Counted from the stretch's first letter, positions 34,394-45,039 are shown. The stretch: DNA of 64,000 nt from Piezodorus guildinii (GCA_023052935.1 CM041297.1:109049563-109113562), one strand, 5' to 3'. Program-made: numbers and translations. Notes: generated by a model not told the origin, from the sequence alone.

Positions 34394-35545
34394 AAAGAAT
34401 TTATTTTTAAATCCTTAAAAATAAGCTCCTCTTTTAAGCGAAAAAGCTTTGATTAATTCTCATTTATGTTGCAAAAGCGTTATGATGATTAACAACGATA
34501 ATTACGGGTATGCCTAATTCTAATGGTATGATATAGTAAATTTGATGAAATACAATCAGGATAACCTAGGGAAGTTGTTTTTTACTTCCTCGAAAAATCC
34601 TAGTTACCGTCCCTATACCACAGGTGACCCTTTTGCTAGGATATATTTACTGTGGTTTATTAATTTAGGAAAAAATTGTAATACTTTTTTTTTACATTAA
34701 TATCATGCGTTTAGTCCACATAGCACCTCTTCTCCGTTGATTGGATCTGAATTTTTTACTTGATATATTTACAACATCAATCAAATTTTATAATAAGCCT
34801 TTATTTTCGCCGTGAAATTGAATTTCGATCTCCGTTCCTTAAGAAAACAATTACGAAAAGCCCTTATTTTCAGAGTCGAAATCCTATTAACCGTAATCCT
34901 ATTGCGTTGATCGGCTAAATCTATGTTTTTTCATCAACGGCTAATGAATAATTTAGAAGGGCTGTTATACTCATACCGCCGGGTGTGGTTATCGAACCCC
35001 TTGTTCTTAAAATTGAATATTTTTCTTATAAGATATCGGTAAACTAATTTATTTTAAATTGACCAATGTATAGATTAGTATGTTAAAAACCATTAAATAA
35101 AACAACTTGGTATAATATAAAAAAATGGTTAAAGAATTTTGAAATAAATAAATTATGGGCTTGGATTAAAAACATTCATAATAGGACGATGTATGATTTT
35201 ACTTGCCTCTCGTTTGACAGGTGAAGGTACCTTTTTTTTCCAAGTAACATTACTACTTATTTTAATGTAAATTTTTTTAAATAGTATTAGATTTTATGTA
35301 ATAATAATTGTTATTTTTTTATTATTACAATATTATAGAGATTCCTGAGAATGGGAAAAGAACCCTGAAAAGTTGACTAAATGCATACATTTTTTGGAAT
35401 AATAGCTTGGATTAATAGCTCCAATTATTTTAATAAGTTTCAATATAAATAATTCAGTTTTTAAGGTCATGTTTAATTTTATTTTATTAAAAATAATCAT
35501 AACATCCCTCTCTTCTGCTCTTATCATCGAAGTACTATCACAACG
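34394..35545. other. AT-rich DNA, nothing firm
   Basis: No gene is recognised. The stretch 34,560-34,635 (CTCGAAAAATCCTAGTTACC, CCACAGGTGACCC) may be a truncated SINE head but is too diverged to call. Confidence 0.4.
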
Positions 35546-35786
35546 GTTTGTTTGTTTATTCATTTAACGTCACTTTATGAGACTGTAGCTAATCGGACGA
35601 TTATACAATTTCGTCTATCCAGGTTTAATTAGGATAGGAATCTTTAACGAGTAGGTACTTGTCAACGCACAGGCTCGGGACAACCATTTTACTTCTCCTC
35701 CAAAGGACGTTATCACCAATGATTTTATACTCCTATCTGCCACCTATGGCATGGATGGCTGTTATCCTACACACAACCAATGACCC
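35546..35786 (-). mobile_element. tRNA-derived SINE, copy S5 (internally deleted)
   Basis: Plus-strand order: GTTTGTTTGTTTATTCATTT tail, AACGTCACTTTATGAGACTG, TTAATTAGGATAGGAATCTT, then a shortened body, ending near a degraded CCAATGACCC head. The segment around box B is missing. Confidence 0.7.
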
Positions 35787-35850
35787 ATTATATCACAATA
35801 GTAGTTTAGACACAATATGTATTACATGACATAGTATAAAATTCACTGCC

Positions 35851-36087
35851 GGTCAAAAGTTTAAGACCTAAGTAGGTTTACACCAATAAATCAGGAATAA
35901 CCTCTATTAATACCTAAATAAAATATAGGTATCTTATTATTATTGATAAACTAATTTGCTAATAAGGTGTAAGAAAGATTTGTGAATACCGTAAATAACA
36001 AGAAATAATTTGATTAAATCAAATTATTTCTCAGACCACTGACGTAATAAAAATAACCAATGTGATTTTTGTGTCTAGAGATTTACT
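35851..36087 (+). mobile_element. Tc1-like terminal repeat fragment
   Basis: Begins CACTGCCGGTCAAAAGTTTA, which resembles the CAGTG...CCAAAAGTTTTxGACC ends of Tc1-type elements. About 230 bp of possible interior follow, including a 27-bp near-palindrome (about 36,003-36,029), up to the start of SINE S6. No transposase or opposite end is found, so this is a tentative remnant. Confidence 0.4.
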
Positions 36088-36353
36088 GTTTATTTATTTT
36101 ATTTAGCGTCACTTTATGCCCCTGTGGCTAATCGTACGATACTACAGTGGGAGTCCTAAATACCGCCTATCCAGATTTAATTAGGATAGAGATCTTTAAC
36201 GAGTACCTGGCATCTACCACCTATTTACGTCCCCTCCGAAGGAAAGCATAACAAAGAATTTTTTACTCACATTAAAAAAACCGAGGACCACCTGTGGATC
36301 TGAACCCAGGCATAGAAGAATGTTATGTTAGCCAGCATGCTACAGGTGATCCC
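36088..36353 (-). mobile_element. tRNA-derived SINE, copy S6
   Basis: Plus-strand order: TTTATTTATTTTATTTAGCG tail, TCACTTTATGCCCCTGTGGC, GGATAGAGATCTTTAACGAG, TTTTTTACTCACATTAAAAA, then a degraded box B and GTTAGCCAGCATGCTACAGG at the head, ending GTGATCCC. The head directly abuts LINE copy D. Confidence 0.75.
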
Positions 36354-36794
36354 CCACTCACTTGAAACAAGATCACGCCATTCCGACCTTTACAACCCTT
36401 ACCCGTAGGACTACAACTTTTGATCGCTCCTTGTCCGCTCCTCTGCTTTCTGGAATTCTCTACCTAGTCATATCCGCCATGCGACATCTCTCTCCTCATT
36501 TAAATCCCAACTTTTCCAATACCTTCTATAATCCCAAAAAGAGGCTTAAAAATTGTGATATTTATATTCTTGACATCACACTTTAAGAGAGGAGAAATAT
36601 TTGTTCATTTTCTATATTTATTTATTATTTTTATATTTATATTTTTATAGTCTATATTTATTTATTTTTTTAATTTATTTATATCTATTAATTTATTTTT
36701 AATTTGTTCACAATATTTTATAAGAATTGTTTTTATTTTATTTCATTATTATATGTACATATATATTTTTGTTGTGTGTGTGTGTGTGTGTGTG

Positions 36795-36860
<66 letters not shown>

Positions 36861-37005
36861 AATATATATCATGTATTCACCCATAATTGTAAAAAGTAAT
36901 TAATTGTGTTCCTTCTGTCTTTTAGCCAGACACGTTGTATATTACAGCCTATTATTCTTGAGGGACCCAGTCCCAGAATAGAATTAGTTTCTATTTCTAA
37001 AATAA
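36354..37005 (+). mobile_element. 5'-truncated CR1/L2-like LINE, copy D
   Basis: Starts inside the C-terminal coding region (CACTTGAAACAAGATCACGC matches 1078-1097 of copy A). A 74-codon open stretch (36,362-36,586) is in a shifted phase relative to the ancestral protein. The 3' UTR contains a (GT)n/(AT)n microsatellite, the GGGACCCAGTCCC hairpin (36,962-36,974) followed by AGAATAGAA, and a TTTCTATTTCTA tail. It is clearly the same subfamily as copy A. Confidence 0.75.
36770..36862. repeat. (GT)n-(AT)n-(GT)n microsatellite
   Basis: About 90 bp of GT and AT dinucleotides within the 3' UTR of LINE copy D. Copy A has only a short TATATGTGTGTATA at the equivalent place, so the tract expanded after insertion. 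Confidence 0.85.
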
Positions 37006-37112
37006 CACCTATGGTATACATGTTTACTATAATACTTTATCTCGAAAGGCCCTGAAGTTCCTTCAAAGGGATGTTTCATAACAAGGAGCTATAAGAAAAG
37101 ATGGGTACTCAC

Positions 37113-37201
37113 TGAGGTGGTTGGTGGGTGTGGCCCTCCTGTCATAGTCTTTCTTGAGGAGGCTGTCCAGAATCTGGAGGTGATCCATCTTGGCCGCCTC
37201 C
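37113..37201 (-). CDS. Probable exon of a Cys-loop ligand-gated channel
   Basis: An 89-bp, GC-rich, fully open exon on the minus strand. It is preceded by a pyrimidine-rich acceptor (CCTCTGTTCCAG, AG at 37,203-37,202) and followed by a consensus donor GTGAGT (37,112-37,107). It starts and ends with one split-codon base and encodes 29 residues containing MDHLQILDSLLKK, DYDRRATP and TNHL. The pattern LDxLLxxYDxRxxP is typical of the first helix and following loop in the extracellular domain of anion-selective Cys-loop receptors (GABA-A, glycine and related arthropod subunits). This is inferred from the motif, without a search. The neighbouring exons must lie outside the window or are unrecognised; everything around it is repeat DNA, consistent with long repeat-filled introns. 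Confidence 0.6.
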
Positions 37202-37569
37202 CTGGAACAGAGGATCATCCATCAGCTATTGGAGTGTGATCGAGGGCGTCTTGTGACGGTCATTAGCGCTACCACTGTCACCGGGCTAATTCCAAAAATA
37301 TATTGTGCAAGGTTACGGGTAGTAAGGTATTGAACAATCTGGTTTCGTGATTAAAAATTGAGAAAAGAAAATATGTGAAAAAAAAAAATAATTATGTATA
37401 AATCAGTACAACTAGATAAAAAAAATTCACCTTGACAACTATTTTAATGAATTTTACAGAATGATTAATCTTTAACCTTTCATTTTACCTGAAGTGGAAC
37501 ACAACTTTAATTTATTTTTCCCCATACTGATCATAATTTATTAATTTATTTTTTAATTATTTATTTATT

Positions 37570-37905
37570 AATTATTTATTGATATTTACAACTGTATTAT
37601 ACAACGCAATTAATAAATAGGCTAAAAGAAAATAGGCATGAACAAGACATGGAGAGAAGCTACCCATCGTCAACCCTTTAAAAATATTCTAAACTAGAAG
37701 GTCTCGAGGCTATCTTCTTTACAGACGCCTCGGGAATTATCAGGTATTGAAGAGGAAGAGAGTATTGAAACTAATGGGTTAGAAAGGAAATGGAATTTAT
37801 AGGAAGGAGAGGTATCTGGATCGGGCCAAATCAGTAATATACGGAACATTAAGGTCATTTAGGATGGATTTGTTCATGACAAAGTAGGGATTGTTACAAG
37901 AAAGG
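37570..37905 (-). mobile_element. 5'-truncated Jockey-like LINE (3' end)
   Basis: Aligns with 40,592-40,920 of the intact Jockey-like element: TATTGATATTTACAACTGTA, AAAATATTxTAAACTAGAAG, TATTGAAGAGGAAGAxAG and GTTCATGACAAAGTAGGxxT all recur. It contains the ORF2 C-terminus (RRLKRKW-like) with changes, and the 3' UTR. It is closely related to the intact copy. Confidence 0.8.
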
Positions 37906-39104
37906 TTAAAATATTTTTTAAATAAATTCTTTTTTTTTTTATTATCAGGACGATGAAATTAAAAATTAAAATTTGGTTCAAAATGTTTTAGAAAGTATCG
38001 AACAGTAGGAGAAGCAGTGGACTACTTGAATTAAATTTACTTGTTGAGTAATAGTAAATCATAATGTAATTATGATAAATAAATTGATTAATAACATTTC
38101 CTTCATGACAAACAAAAATGAATGCCTGATAGACGAAGAGGTGTTTTGAAACGAGTAGTCAGCTTTTGCAAAGAACGTTTGTGGACCTACAATAATATAC
38201 CTTTACAAAATAAAAACACTCATAAACTGATCCTGACGACCAACCTTCTTCCTCGAAAAAAAACTGAACAATAAAAAATCCGCCTTAATTTTCAATGCTT
38301 CTTTCCATACTATGTGCTATAGGCCAGTTATATAACATTTATTTTTTTTAGTTTATTATTATTAACTAATACTTTATGTTTTCTTTGCCATGTCAGTTTA
38401 ATAAAAACTAGCAAAAGGGACAAGAAAAAAATCCATTTCTTTTAATAAACTGAATCTCTCACTTCTGAAACATGTTAAAATGACTTATAAGTAAAACACT
38501 TCGCAATTCAGTTTTTTGTTAGATGGAAAAATTAAATTTTCTCTGACCAAGGAATTAAAAAATCTTTCCTGAAATATACATGTTTAATATATCGTTGGAA
38601 AAATTTTAGAAAAGTTTATTTGTAGCAAAAGAAGTGGTACACGTTAATAGAAAGTTTATATAGACACAGAGACCTATGAAAATATGTTATTTGTAATGTT
38701 GTGATGAGGAAGGTTATGATGATTCAGCGTAGTTGAGTATCATTACAAGTTTATAATCATGGAACAGTCTGTAAGGTTTTAGAAAAATATGACGTCCTTA
38801 ATCATACGTAAGTTCATGAAATAAATGGATAGATGTATATATGGTATAATACATAAACTAACATCTAAAGCGATCGAACTGTGATTTTTTTAACATACCA
38901 CATATATAATATACGATACCACAGTAACATAAAGAAGCGTTTAGGGTGGCTAATAATATTTTTTTTTTTTTTTTAATTTTGAATAGTTGGAAAATAATTA
39001 AATTATAAAATGTTTAATAAAAATACCTAAAAACCCAAATTGGGAGGCGTTACTAAGTAATAGGTGTTTGAAGGTCATGGAAATTTATAATCCCATTTAA
39101 ATGA
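37906..39104. other. AT-rich DNA with an R880 fragment at 38,480-38,640
   Basis: The only recognisable piece is ATTTTCTCTGACCAAGGAAT...TATACATGTTTAATATATCGTTGGAAAAATT, which resembles the central part of R880 (compare 4225-4275). No gene is seen. Confidence 0.45.
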
Positions 39105-39310
39105 CTGCATTTGAGGTTAGATCTCACAAGTGGCTATGTTAATCCACCCTTTTCTAACCACAGGAAGAGAATGCCTTGGTTTAAACGCTGGGGCCACCGC
39201 AAAATAAATCTCGCGATCCAGGTGGGAATCAAACCCACTTCTCTAAACTCTATCCCTTCGGGACCGCATACCACAACCTTTACCCCGGCAATCAGATACA
39301 AACTATGTTC
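39105..39310 (-). mobile_element. Possible second tRNA-derived SINE (single copy)
   Basis: Read on the minus strand there is a box B-like GGGTTTGATTCCCACC, with a TAAAGGTTGTGG box A-like segment about 45 nt upstream, followed by an unrelated body of about 110 bp ending near AGATCTAACC. The GC content is higher than in the surroundings. No second copy occurs in the window, and a degraded tRNA pseudogene is the alternative. Confidence 0.3.
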
Positions 39311-39599
39311 TTCATATGATTTGTTTAATAAGTTTTTAAATAATGCCCGATTTTTTTATAACATTTTAAGATATTAAAGTAAAAGTAATGAAAAAATAAA
39401 CTAAAGTCAATCCATGAGTAATATAATAGTAAAGTAATTATCAATACAAGTTTTTGGCGGACTACTCCTTACAATCATTACCACGCCAAGGACCCCTCTT
39501 AAAATATGTTTATATATACCCCTGCATGTAGGGTTAGGGTATTGGAGTAGGTGCTCAACCTCTTGGTTATTAGCACCGAATAAATTTGTAGTAACAGAT

Positions 39600-39856
39600 T
39601 TGTTTTACTCTTTTTTCTTCTTTTTATTTATTTATTTTTCCTTCTATTTTTTTACTTATTTATTTTTCCTTCTATTTTTTTATTTATTTTTTTTATTGTT
39701 TATTTATTTATTTATTTATTTTTTTTTTTTTGTTGACACATTCTGAATTAGTGAATTTATTCCAATTTATTCTTTATTTATTTTTTATTTTTATATATTA
39801 TTTTTTTTATTACTACTATTATTTTTTTTTTTCTTTCTTTATTTTTTTTTCTTATA
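39600..39856. repeat. T-rich low-complexity tract
   Basis: About 250 bp of TTTA and TTATTT runs ending in TTTTTTTTTCTTATAG, which could act as a long polypyrimidine tract with a 3' splice site. Confidence 0.8.
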
Positions 39857-40126
39857 GTTCCGGGAGCAGAGAACATTCTTTGACGAACCTAATCAGTAAA
39901 CTAACTGTTTCACTAGAGTCCTTCAAGCTCTCACTCAACGATCTAGCTAGGTTAAGTTTATATTATAAACTTAACCCCTGCATGTATATAAGCCCCGAAT
40001 CCGATTTAATCAAAAGAACACTACAATCTATGAAAGCACGTTTAAAAATTGCCATTCTGTCCAAAAAGTCCTTATTTAATTTCGTCCAATTTGCTCATTC
40101 AAGAAGACAAAAATCTTTCCTCCTAT
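39857..40126 (+). CDS. Candidate terminal exon, unknown protein
   Basis: After a strong acceptor-like sequence (T-rich tract then CTTATAG), 89 codons stay open to a TAA at 40,126-40,128. The peptide is helix-prone and leucine/serine-rich (SLTNLISKLTVSLESFKL, LNDLARLSLYY, KRTLQSMKARLKIAIL, FNFVQFAHSRRQKSFLL). The open frame formally extends upstream into the T tract, but that part is F/Y repeat and unlikely to be protein. I do not recognise the family. It may be the last exon of a host gene or an old element-derived segment. Confidence 0.25.
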
Positions 40127-40554
40127 AACGTAAACAAAAATTATATTAACGATAAACAAAAACAATTCTAGATCTCAATGTGAAAATAACAAAGTAAATT
40201 GGTTTGATAAAATCCATTAAATATTTCCTATAATGAATGTAGTACTTATTGCCAAAAATTGTCTTAATTTCAAGTGCGACTAACAGAAAACTTTAATCAT
40301 TGAAAAAATGGACAAATGATTCAGTAACTCCGATTGAAATAAATTTTCAAAGATAGTAATGATGAGTATGCTAAGTACAAGATCTAAGAACATATTACCA
40401 ACACCAAACCAAAACATTGTAGTGAGTGAATTATTGGAATTTGGAATACAATTCAGTTACCCTTTTTAATAAAAAATTTCCTCGCCCAACTTAATGTGCC
40501 TGTCCAAGCCGTGAGTAATTGTGGTTACAAGCCAGGGCTTTACAAACATATTTG
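40127..40554. other. Unassigned DNA left of the intact LINE
   Basis: No reading frame. Because the LINE that follows splits a sequence ending at 45,675 in an hAT-type terminus, this part may belong to the same old DNA transposon, but I see no direct signature here. Confidence 0.35.
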
Positions 40555-40717
40555 TCATTAAGGTAAATTTTTTTTTTTTTTTTTTTTTTTAAACATATTT
40601 ATTGATATTTACAACTGTATTAAATAAAAATACATCTAGTAAATGTGATGGTAATATACAAAACTGTCATGAAAAACATGTAGAGACACTACCCAGTGGC
40701 AGCACTCTAAAAATATT

Positions 40718-43414
40718 TTAAACTAGAAGGTCCCGGGGCCATTTCCTTTTCAGGCGCCTCGGAGGATTATCCGGAATTGAAGAGGAAGACAAGATTGAAA
40801 CTAGTGGGTTAGAGTGAGAATGGAGTTTGTTATGAAAGGATTGATACCTGGTCTGGGCCAAATCAGTAACATAGGGAACATTAAGGTCTTTATGGATAAG
40901 TTTATTCGTGACAAAGTAAGGAGCGTTGAGGATTTTACGAAGGATTTTGGATTGTAAGGATTGGATGCGGGAAGAATTTGATGGTTTAGTAGAGCCCCAA
41001 AGCTCTAATCCGTAAGTCCAGATTGGTCTTATAATAGTCATGTAGATGAGCCTTTTGTAGTTAAGAGGAAGGTTTGATCGTTTGTCTAGTAAGTGTTGAA
41101 GTAGCCTAAAGCGGCGAGCAGTTTCTTGTCGTTTTAGTCGTGTATGTGGATTCCAAGTTAGGCGTTTGTCAAGAAGAAGTCCTAGGTATCGGATCTGTTC
41201 AACAGGAACTAGTTGAGTGTTATTAAAGGATACTTTAGGGCAGGAAGTCAAAGGTTTACGGCGAAGGGTAAAGGTTATTTGATGGGACTTGTTGGAATTT
41301 ATTTTTATTCTCCAGTTCTGACACCATACTTCTAGGTCTTTGATGTGGGCTTGGAGGGTATTTGAAGCAACAAATGGATCTTTATGAACTGATAACACGC
41401 AGGTGTCATCAGCATAGGTAGAAAGGAAAGTGTTAGGATGGGTTGGGATATCAGCTGTATATACTGTGTATAGAATGGGTCCTAGAATACTGCCTTGAGG
41501 AACACCAGCAGTCTGTGTATAAAGGGATGAATAGGAACTATTGTGATTAATTTTGAAGGATCTATCAGAGAGGTAGGATTGAAGAATCAGGAAATATGTG
41601 GGAGGAAGGAATTTACGGAGTTTGTACAACAGTCCTGGGTGCCAGACTCTATCAAAGGCCTGTTCTACATCGAGAAAGGCTCCCGTGCAGTACAACCCGC
41701 GCTCCAAAGCAGAAGAGACAACGTCCACCACACGATGACATTGCTGGATAGTGGAATGGGATGTTCGGAATCCGAACTGATGATCAGGGATGATATGATT
41801 AGAATCAAGGATGGGATATATTCGTTTCAGAAGGAGTTTTTCAAAGATTTTACCCATAATAGGTAATAGAGAAATTGGACGGTAAGAGGATGGATGTTCG
41901 GGCGGCTTTTGGGGTTTGGGAATCATCTTAACAATGGATAGTTTCCAGGAATCAGGAAAATATGTGGTCCGGAGGATAGCATTATATATGTAGGTAAGAA
42001 AACAGATGGATTTTCGAGGAAGCTGTTTCATTATACGGGAAGTAACTAGGTCATGTCCAGGAGCTTTGCGGGAAGGTAATCTGTGAATGATATTGGCTAT
42101 TTCTGAAGGATGAAATGCTTTAGGTGGTAGGGTCATTTGGAGAGGAATATCGAGTTCTGTTTCAATACATTCAACATGGTTTGAATTGAGTATTTCAGGA
42201 TGAGGATTGTATATTTTAGAGAGGTGCTGAGCAAATATCTGGGATTTTTCTTCGTCGGATCGTGTCCAGGTTCGGGTTTCATTAAGGAGTGGATGGTTGA
42301 AATTTTTAAACTTCAGGATTTTTTTAGTAGTCGTCCATAGTGATTTGTCAGCAATCGTAAGATTTTCCGTCAAGTTTTGTAAATTTTGTATTTTGTATTT
42401 TTTGAGTTCTGATTTTAGTTTGTTAGTCAGTTGGGTGTAATAAGTTTTGTCTGTTGGGTATCTGGTCCTGTGCCACTTCGATCTTGCTGTGCGCTTTTCT
42501 CTCAATAAGATCTGAATGTGCTGTGGTAGGTTACTTTTCTGAGGTTTATTAGGTTTGGTGTTAGTTGTGTTGTCTATTATGGTGCTACTTATTGAGTCAG
42601 TAAGTTTTTCTATGGCTAGGTCAATATCTTGTTTGGTCTTTAGTGGAAGTTTTAAGTCTAGTTTATTTTCTATGTCATATCGAAATTGGTCCCAGTTTAC
42701 ACGTCCTGTAATTAATGTAGGAGGAGAGGGTTTAGGAACAAAGTTTGAATGCAAAGAAAGCAGAACAGGACTGTGGTCAGATGAAAGGTCATTCAGGGAT
42801 TTGATTTCGGCTTGGGAAGTAGGGATTTGAGAGGTAACAAATATATCCAGGATATCAGGTTTTTTTTTTAGAGATGTAGGCCAATATGTGGGATTCGTAG
42901 GAGCAAGGATAGAATAACAATTGGAGTTTGTGACGTTAGAAAGGATACTACCACGGGAGTTGGATGCTCGACAACCCCATCGTTGGTGTTTAGCGTTGTA
43001 ATCACCTCCAGCAATGAAGCGCGGCCCAAGAGATCGGAATAAGGAATTAAGAAGGCTATAGGAAACGGTGTTACCAGGAGGACAGTATACAGCTGAGACT
43101 GTGAAATGGAAAGGACGAGTTGAAATTATTACAGAAGAGGATTGTATGGCGTCAGATGGAGTAGTAGGAATAAGGGAATGTGGAAGGGATTTATGGATAA
43201 GAACGCATGATCCAGCATGGGCAGTGTTGTCTGGGTGGTCTGTTCTATAAGTGATGTAGTCTCGTATGTAAAATTTTGATCGTTGAGTGAAGTGAGTTTC
43301 AGTTATTAATGCAATATGTATGTGATTGTCATGTAGGAGTATGTCGAGTTCGTCTCGGTGGTTGAGTAGGCCATTAGCGTTCCACAAGAGGATAGCTAGG
43401 GGCTTTACACTCAT
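40718..43414 (-). CDS. Jockey-like ORF2 protein: endonuclease-RT (898 aa)
   Basis: Polyprotein that nicks target DNA and primes reverse transcription there. The AP-like endonuclease (1-225) has LLWNANGLLNHRDEL, LITETHF, GGDYNAKHQRWGCR and SSDHSPVLLSL. The RT (about 440-720) has RKAPGHDLVTSRIMKQLP, SYRPISLLPIMGKIFEK, HQFGFRTSHSTIQQCHR, GAFLDVEQAFDRVWHPGL, AGVPQGSILGPILY, and the active site YADD at 667-670. The thumb region has IRYLGLLLDKRLTWNPH; the C-terminus ends RRLKRKWPRDLLV. There is no RNase H domain, as usual in Jockey. Every catalytic motif looks intact. The length is typical of the clade. Confidence 0.92.
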   Translation of the reverse strand: MSVKPLAILLWNANGLLNHRDELDILLHDNHIHIALITETHFTQRSKFYIRDYITYRTDHPDNTAHAGSCVLIHKSLPHSLIPTTPSDAIQSSSVIISTRPFHFTVSAVYCPPGNTVSYSLLNSLFRSLGPRFIAGGDYNAKHQRWGCRASNSRGSILSNVTNSNCYSILAPTNPTYWPTSLKKKPDILDIFVTSQIPTSQAEIKSLNDLSSDHSPVLLSLHSNFVPKPSPPTLITGRVNWDQFRYDIENKLDLKLPLKTKQDIDLAIEKLTDSISSTIIDNTTNTKPNKPQKSNLPQHIQILLREKRTARSKWHRTRYPTDKTYYTQLTNKLKSELKKYKIQNLQNLTENLTIADKSLWTTTKKILKFKNFNHPLLNETRTWTRSDEEKSQIFAQHLSKIYNPHPEILNSNHVECIETELDIPLQMTLPPKAFHPSEIANIIHRLPSRKAPGHDLVTSRIMKQLPRKSICFLTYIYNAILRTTYFPDSWKLSIVKMIPKPQKPPEHPSSYRPISLLPIMGKIFEKLLLKRIYPILDSNHIIPDHQFGFRTSHSTIQQCHRVVDVVSSALERGLYCTGAFLDVEQAFDRVWHPGLLYKLRKFLPPTYFLILQSYLSDRSFKINHNSSYSSLYTQTAGVPQGSILGPILYTVYTADIPTHPNTFLSTYADDTCVLSVHKDPFVASNTLQAHIKDLEVWCQNWRIKINSNKSHQITFTLRRKPLTSCPKVSFNNTQLVPVEQIRYLGLLLDKRLTWNPHTRLKRQETARRFRLLQHLLDKRSNLPLNYKRLIYMTIIRPIWTYGLELWGSTKPSNSSRIQSLQSKILRKILNAPYFVTNKLIHKDLNVPYVTDLAQTRYQSFHNKLHSHSNPLVSILSSSSIPDNPPRRLKRKWPRDLLV

Positions 43415-45039
43415 CGTGGGAAATTAAATGGGATTTCGGAAAGAATACGAGTGAGGAGGGAGATAAGTGGCTGGATGGTTTCTTTGAGATCTAATAGGAA
43501 GGAATTAAGAATGGAGTAAAAGTCGGGTGGGGGTATATTATAGGATTGGGAAGGATAATTTAGTTGAGCTGGTACATTGGCTGGAGTCTGCACCCGTCGA
43601 GGGGTACAATGATATGCATTTTGGGATGTTTGGGGTTGAGGATTGGGTTGATTTGGCTGTACAGTAGAACGGGGTGGGATCGGGTGAGGTTTTTCTGGAG
43701 GTAATTTAACCCTAACAGGTATCTGATGAAGAGGGGTTGGCTGGTGTGGAGCTTCAAGCTGGGGATGGGAAATCTGGGTCATGGGTTGGGAGTTCGGAGG
43801 CGCCTGCCGTCTAGGTTGTTGAGGCTGCGAGTCGATAACGGAGGAGGGCTTCTTAATGTTCCGTCGATCTTGATTTCCAGGTTTTGGAGTAGTTGGCTGT
43901 GGAGTCATGTTAACAGCAGGTTTCTGAATTTCTGGAAAATTTACCAGGTTATCCAGTACAGGAGGTGGTGCAGGTGTATTACTTTTCTGTTCCAGACTTT
44001 TGGGTAGAAGGTTTTGTGATCTCTGTCTGAGCAGATTTTTGTAGACCGAACAGCCTCTGTAGCTCGCTGGATGTGCTTCACCACAGAGAGCACATTTTGC
44101 TGGTTCATCACGAGATTTCGGGCAGGTCTCTGTAGCATGAGGGCCGGCACATTTGACGCACCGGGCCTGGTGGTAACAGTAGGATTTAGTGTGTCCCAAA
44201 TTTTGACATTTAGTACACTGTACTATTGTAGATGTCGGCCTAGGCTGTTCAAATCGCACAATGGAGTATACCAGTCGTGTTATATTGAATATTTCTGGGT
44301 TATTTGTGGCAGGCTCTAGATCCACGAAAAATAGAGGCAGTGGATATTTTCCCTTTGGATGGAAAACGGGAGAGACCTTTCTGACATTGTAGCCTATTTC
44401 TTCTATCCCTCTTTTGATAGCATCTGTGGGAGTTGATGAGTGGAGCCCTCTAAGAACGACACGATATGACTTTTCTTGTTTCAATTGGTAACAATGGAAG
44501 TCGTAGCTTTTCGAATTCAAATGGTTGACAAGCTTTTTGTAACTGTCTTTATTTGTTGTATTGATCTTAATATCATTTGTTCTCGAGTAACAACGAAAGT
44601 TGGGCTGTCCGATCAAATCTGCAATTTCTTGACCAAACGACATAAAATTTTGTATGTTGTTGACAAATATTGGTGGGGGTTCGGGATCACAAAACCCTTG
44701 AGAATCTGAAATTATGTTGGCTGTACCTGACGTACTGGCAGAGGTAGATGGCGCTGTGAAGACAGACGGAGCGGCTGATGATGATGGAACTGGTTCTATT
44801 GTGTTGGCTGCAGTGAGTTTACTGCGGGTTTTTGGCGGTGACATATTTTGCTCAGACGCCTGCTTATTTTTATTTGATTTATTTTTTTTTTTATTTGGTG
44901 AGTTACCCCCAGATCCAGGAGGAAGGGAGTTCCGATGCCGCTTCATACGGCGAGTTAAATATTGAGAGTCCGTTTCACTTATTTCAGAGAAAGGGGTCTC
45001 CTCTGAGTCGTCACCGGACGTATTTCTATCTAAGTCCAT
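43411..45039 (-). CDS. Jockey-like ORF1 protein (542 aa)
   Basis: Gag-like nucleic-acid-binding protein of the LINE, which coats the RNA and accompanies it to the target DNA. The N-terminus is acidic (DDSEETPFSEISETDSQ), followed by a basic nuclear-localisation-like stretch (KKKNKSNKNK). A central conserved region (about 155-270) includes YDFHCYQLKQEKSYRVVL and PLPLFFVDLEPA. Three CCHC-type knuckles follow at 275-288, 294-306 and 316-330. The C-terminal 200 residues are Pro/Gln-rich. The stop codon overlaps the ORF2 start as ATGA (43,414-43,411), suggesting coupled termination and reinitiation. No internal stop or frameshift is present. Confidence 0.9.
   Translation of the reverse strand: MDLDRNTSGDDSEETPFSEISETDSQYLTRRMKRHRNSLPPGSGGNSPNKKKNKSNKNKQASEQNMSPPKTRSKLTAANTIEPVPSSSAAPSVFTAPSTSASTSGTANIISDSQGFCDPEPPPIFVNNIQNFMSFGQEIADLIGQPNFRCYSRTNDIKINTTNKDSYKKLVNHLNSKSYDFHCYQLKQEKSYRVVLRGLHSSTPTDAIKRGIEEIGYNVRKVSPVFHPKGKYPLPLFFVDLEPATNNPEIFNITRLVYSIVRFEQPRPTSTIVQCTKCQNLGHTKSYCYHQARCVKCAGPHATETCPKSRDEPAKCALCGEAHPASYRGCSVYKNLLRQRSQNLLPKSLEQKSNTPAPPPVLDNLVNFPEIQKPAVNMTPQPTTPKPGNQDRRNIKKPSSVIDSQPQQPRRQAPPNSQPMTQISHPQLEAPHQPTPLHQIPVRVKLPPEKPHPIPPRSTVQPNQPNPQPQTSQNAYHCTPRRVQTPANVPAQLNYPSQSYNIPPPDFYSILNSFLLDLKETIQPLISLLTRILSEIPFNFPR

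Noticed and set aside
34560..34635. Eighth SINE copy
   Set aside because: Only a few short matches to the SINE head; too diverged and short to support.
39730..39856. N-terminal part of the 132-codon ORF (Phe/Tyr repeat)
   Set aside because: It is T-rich simple sequence; only the part after the acceptor-like site has ordinary composition.
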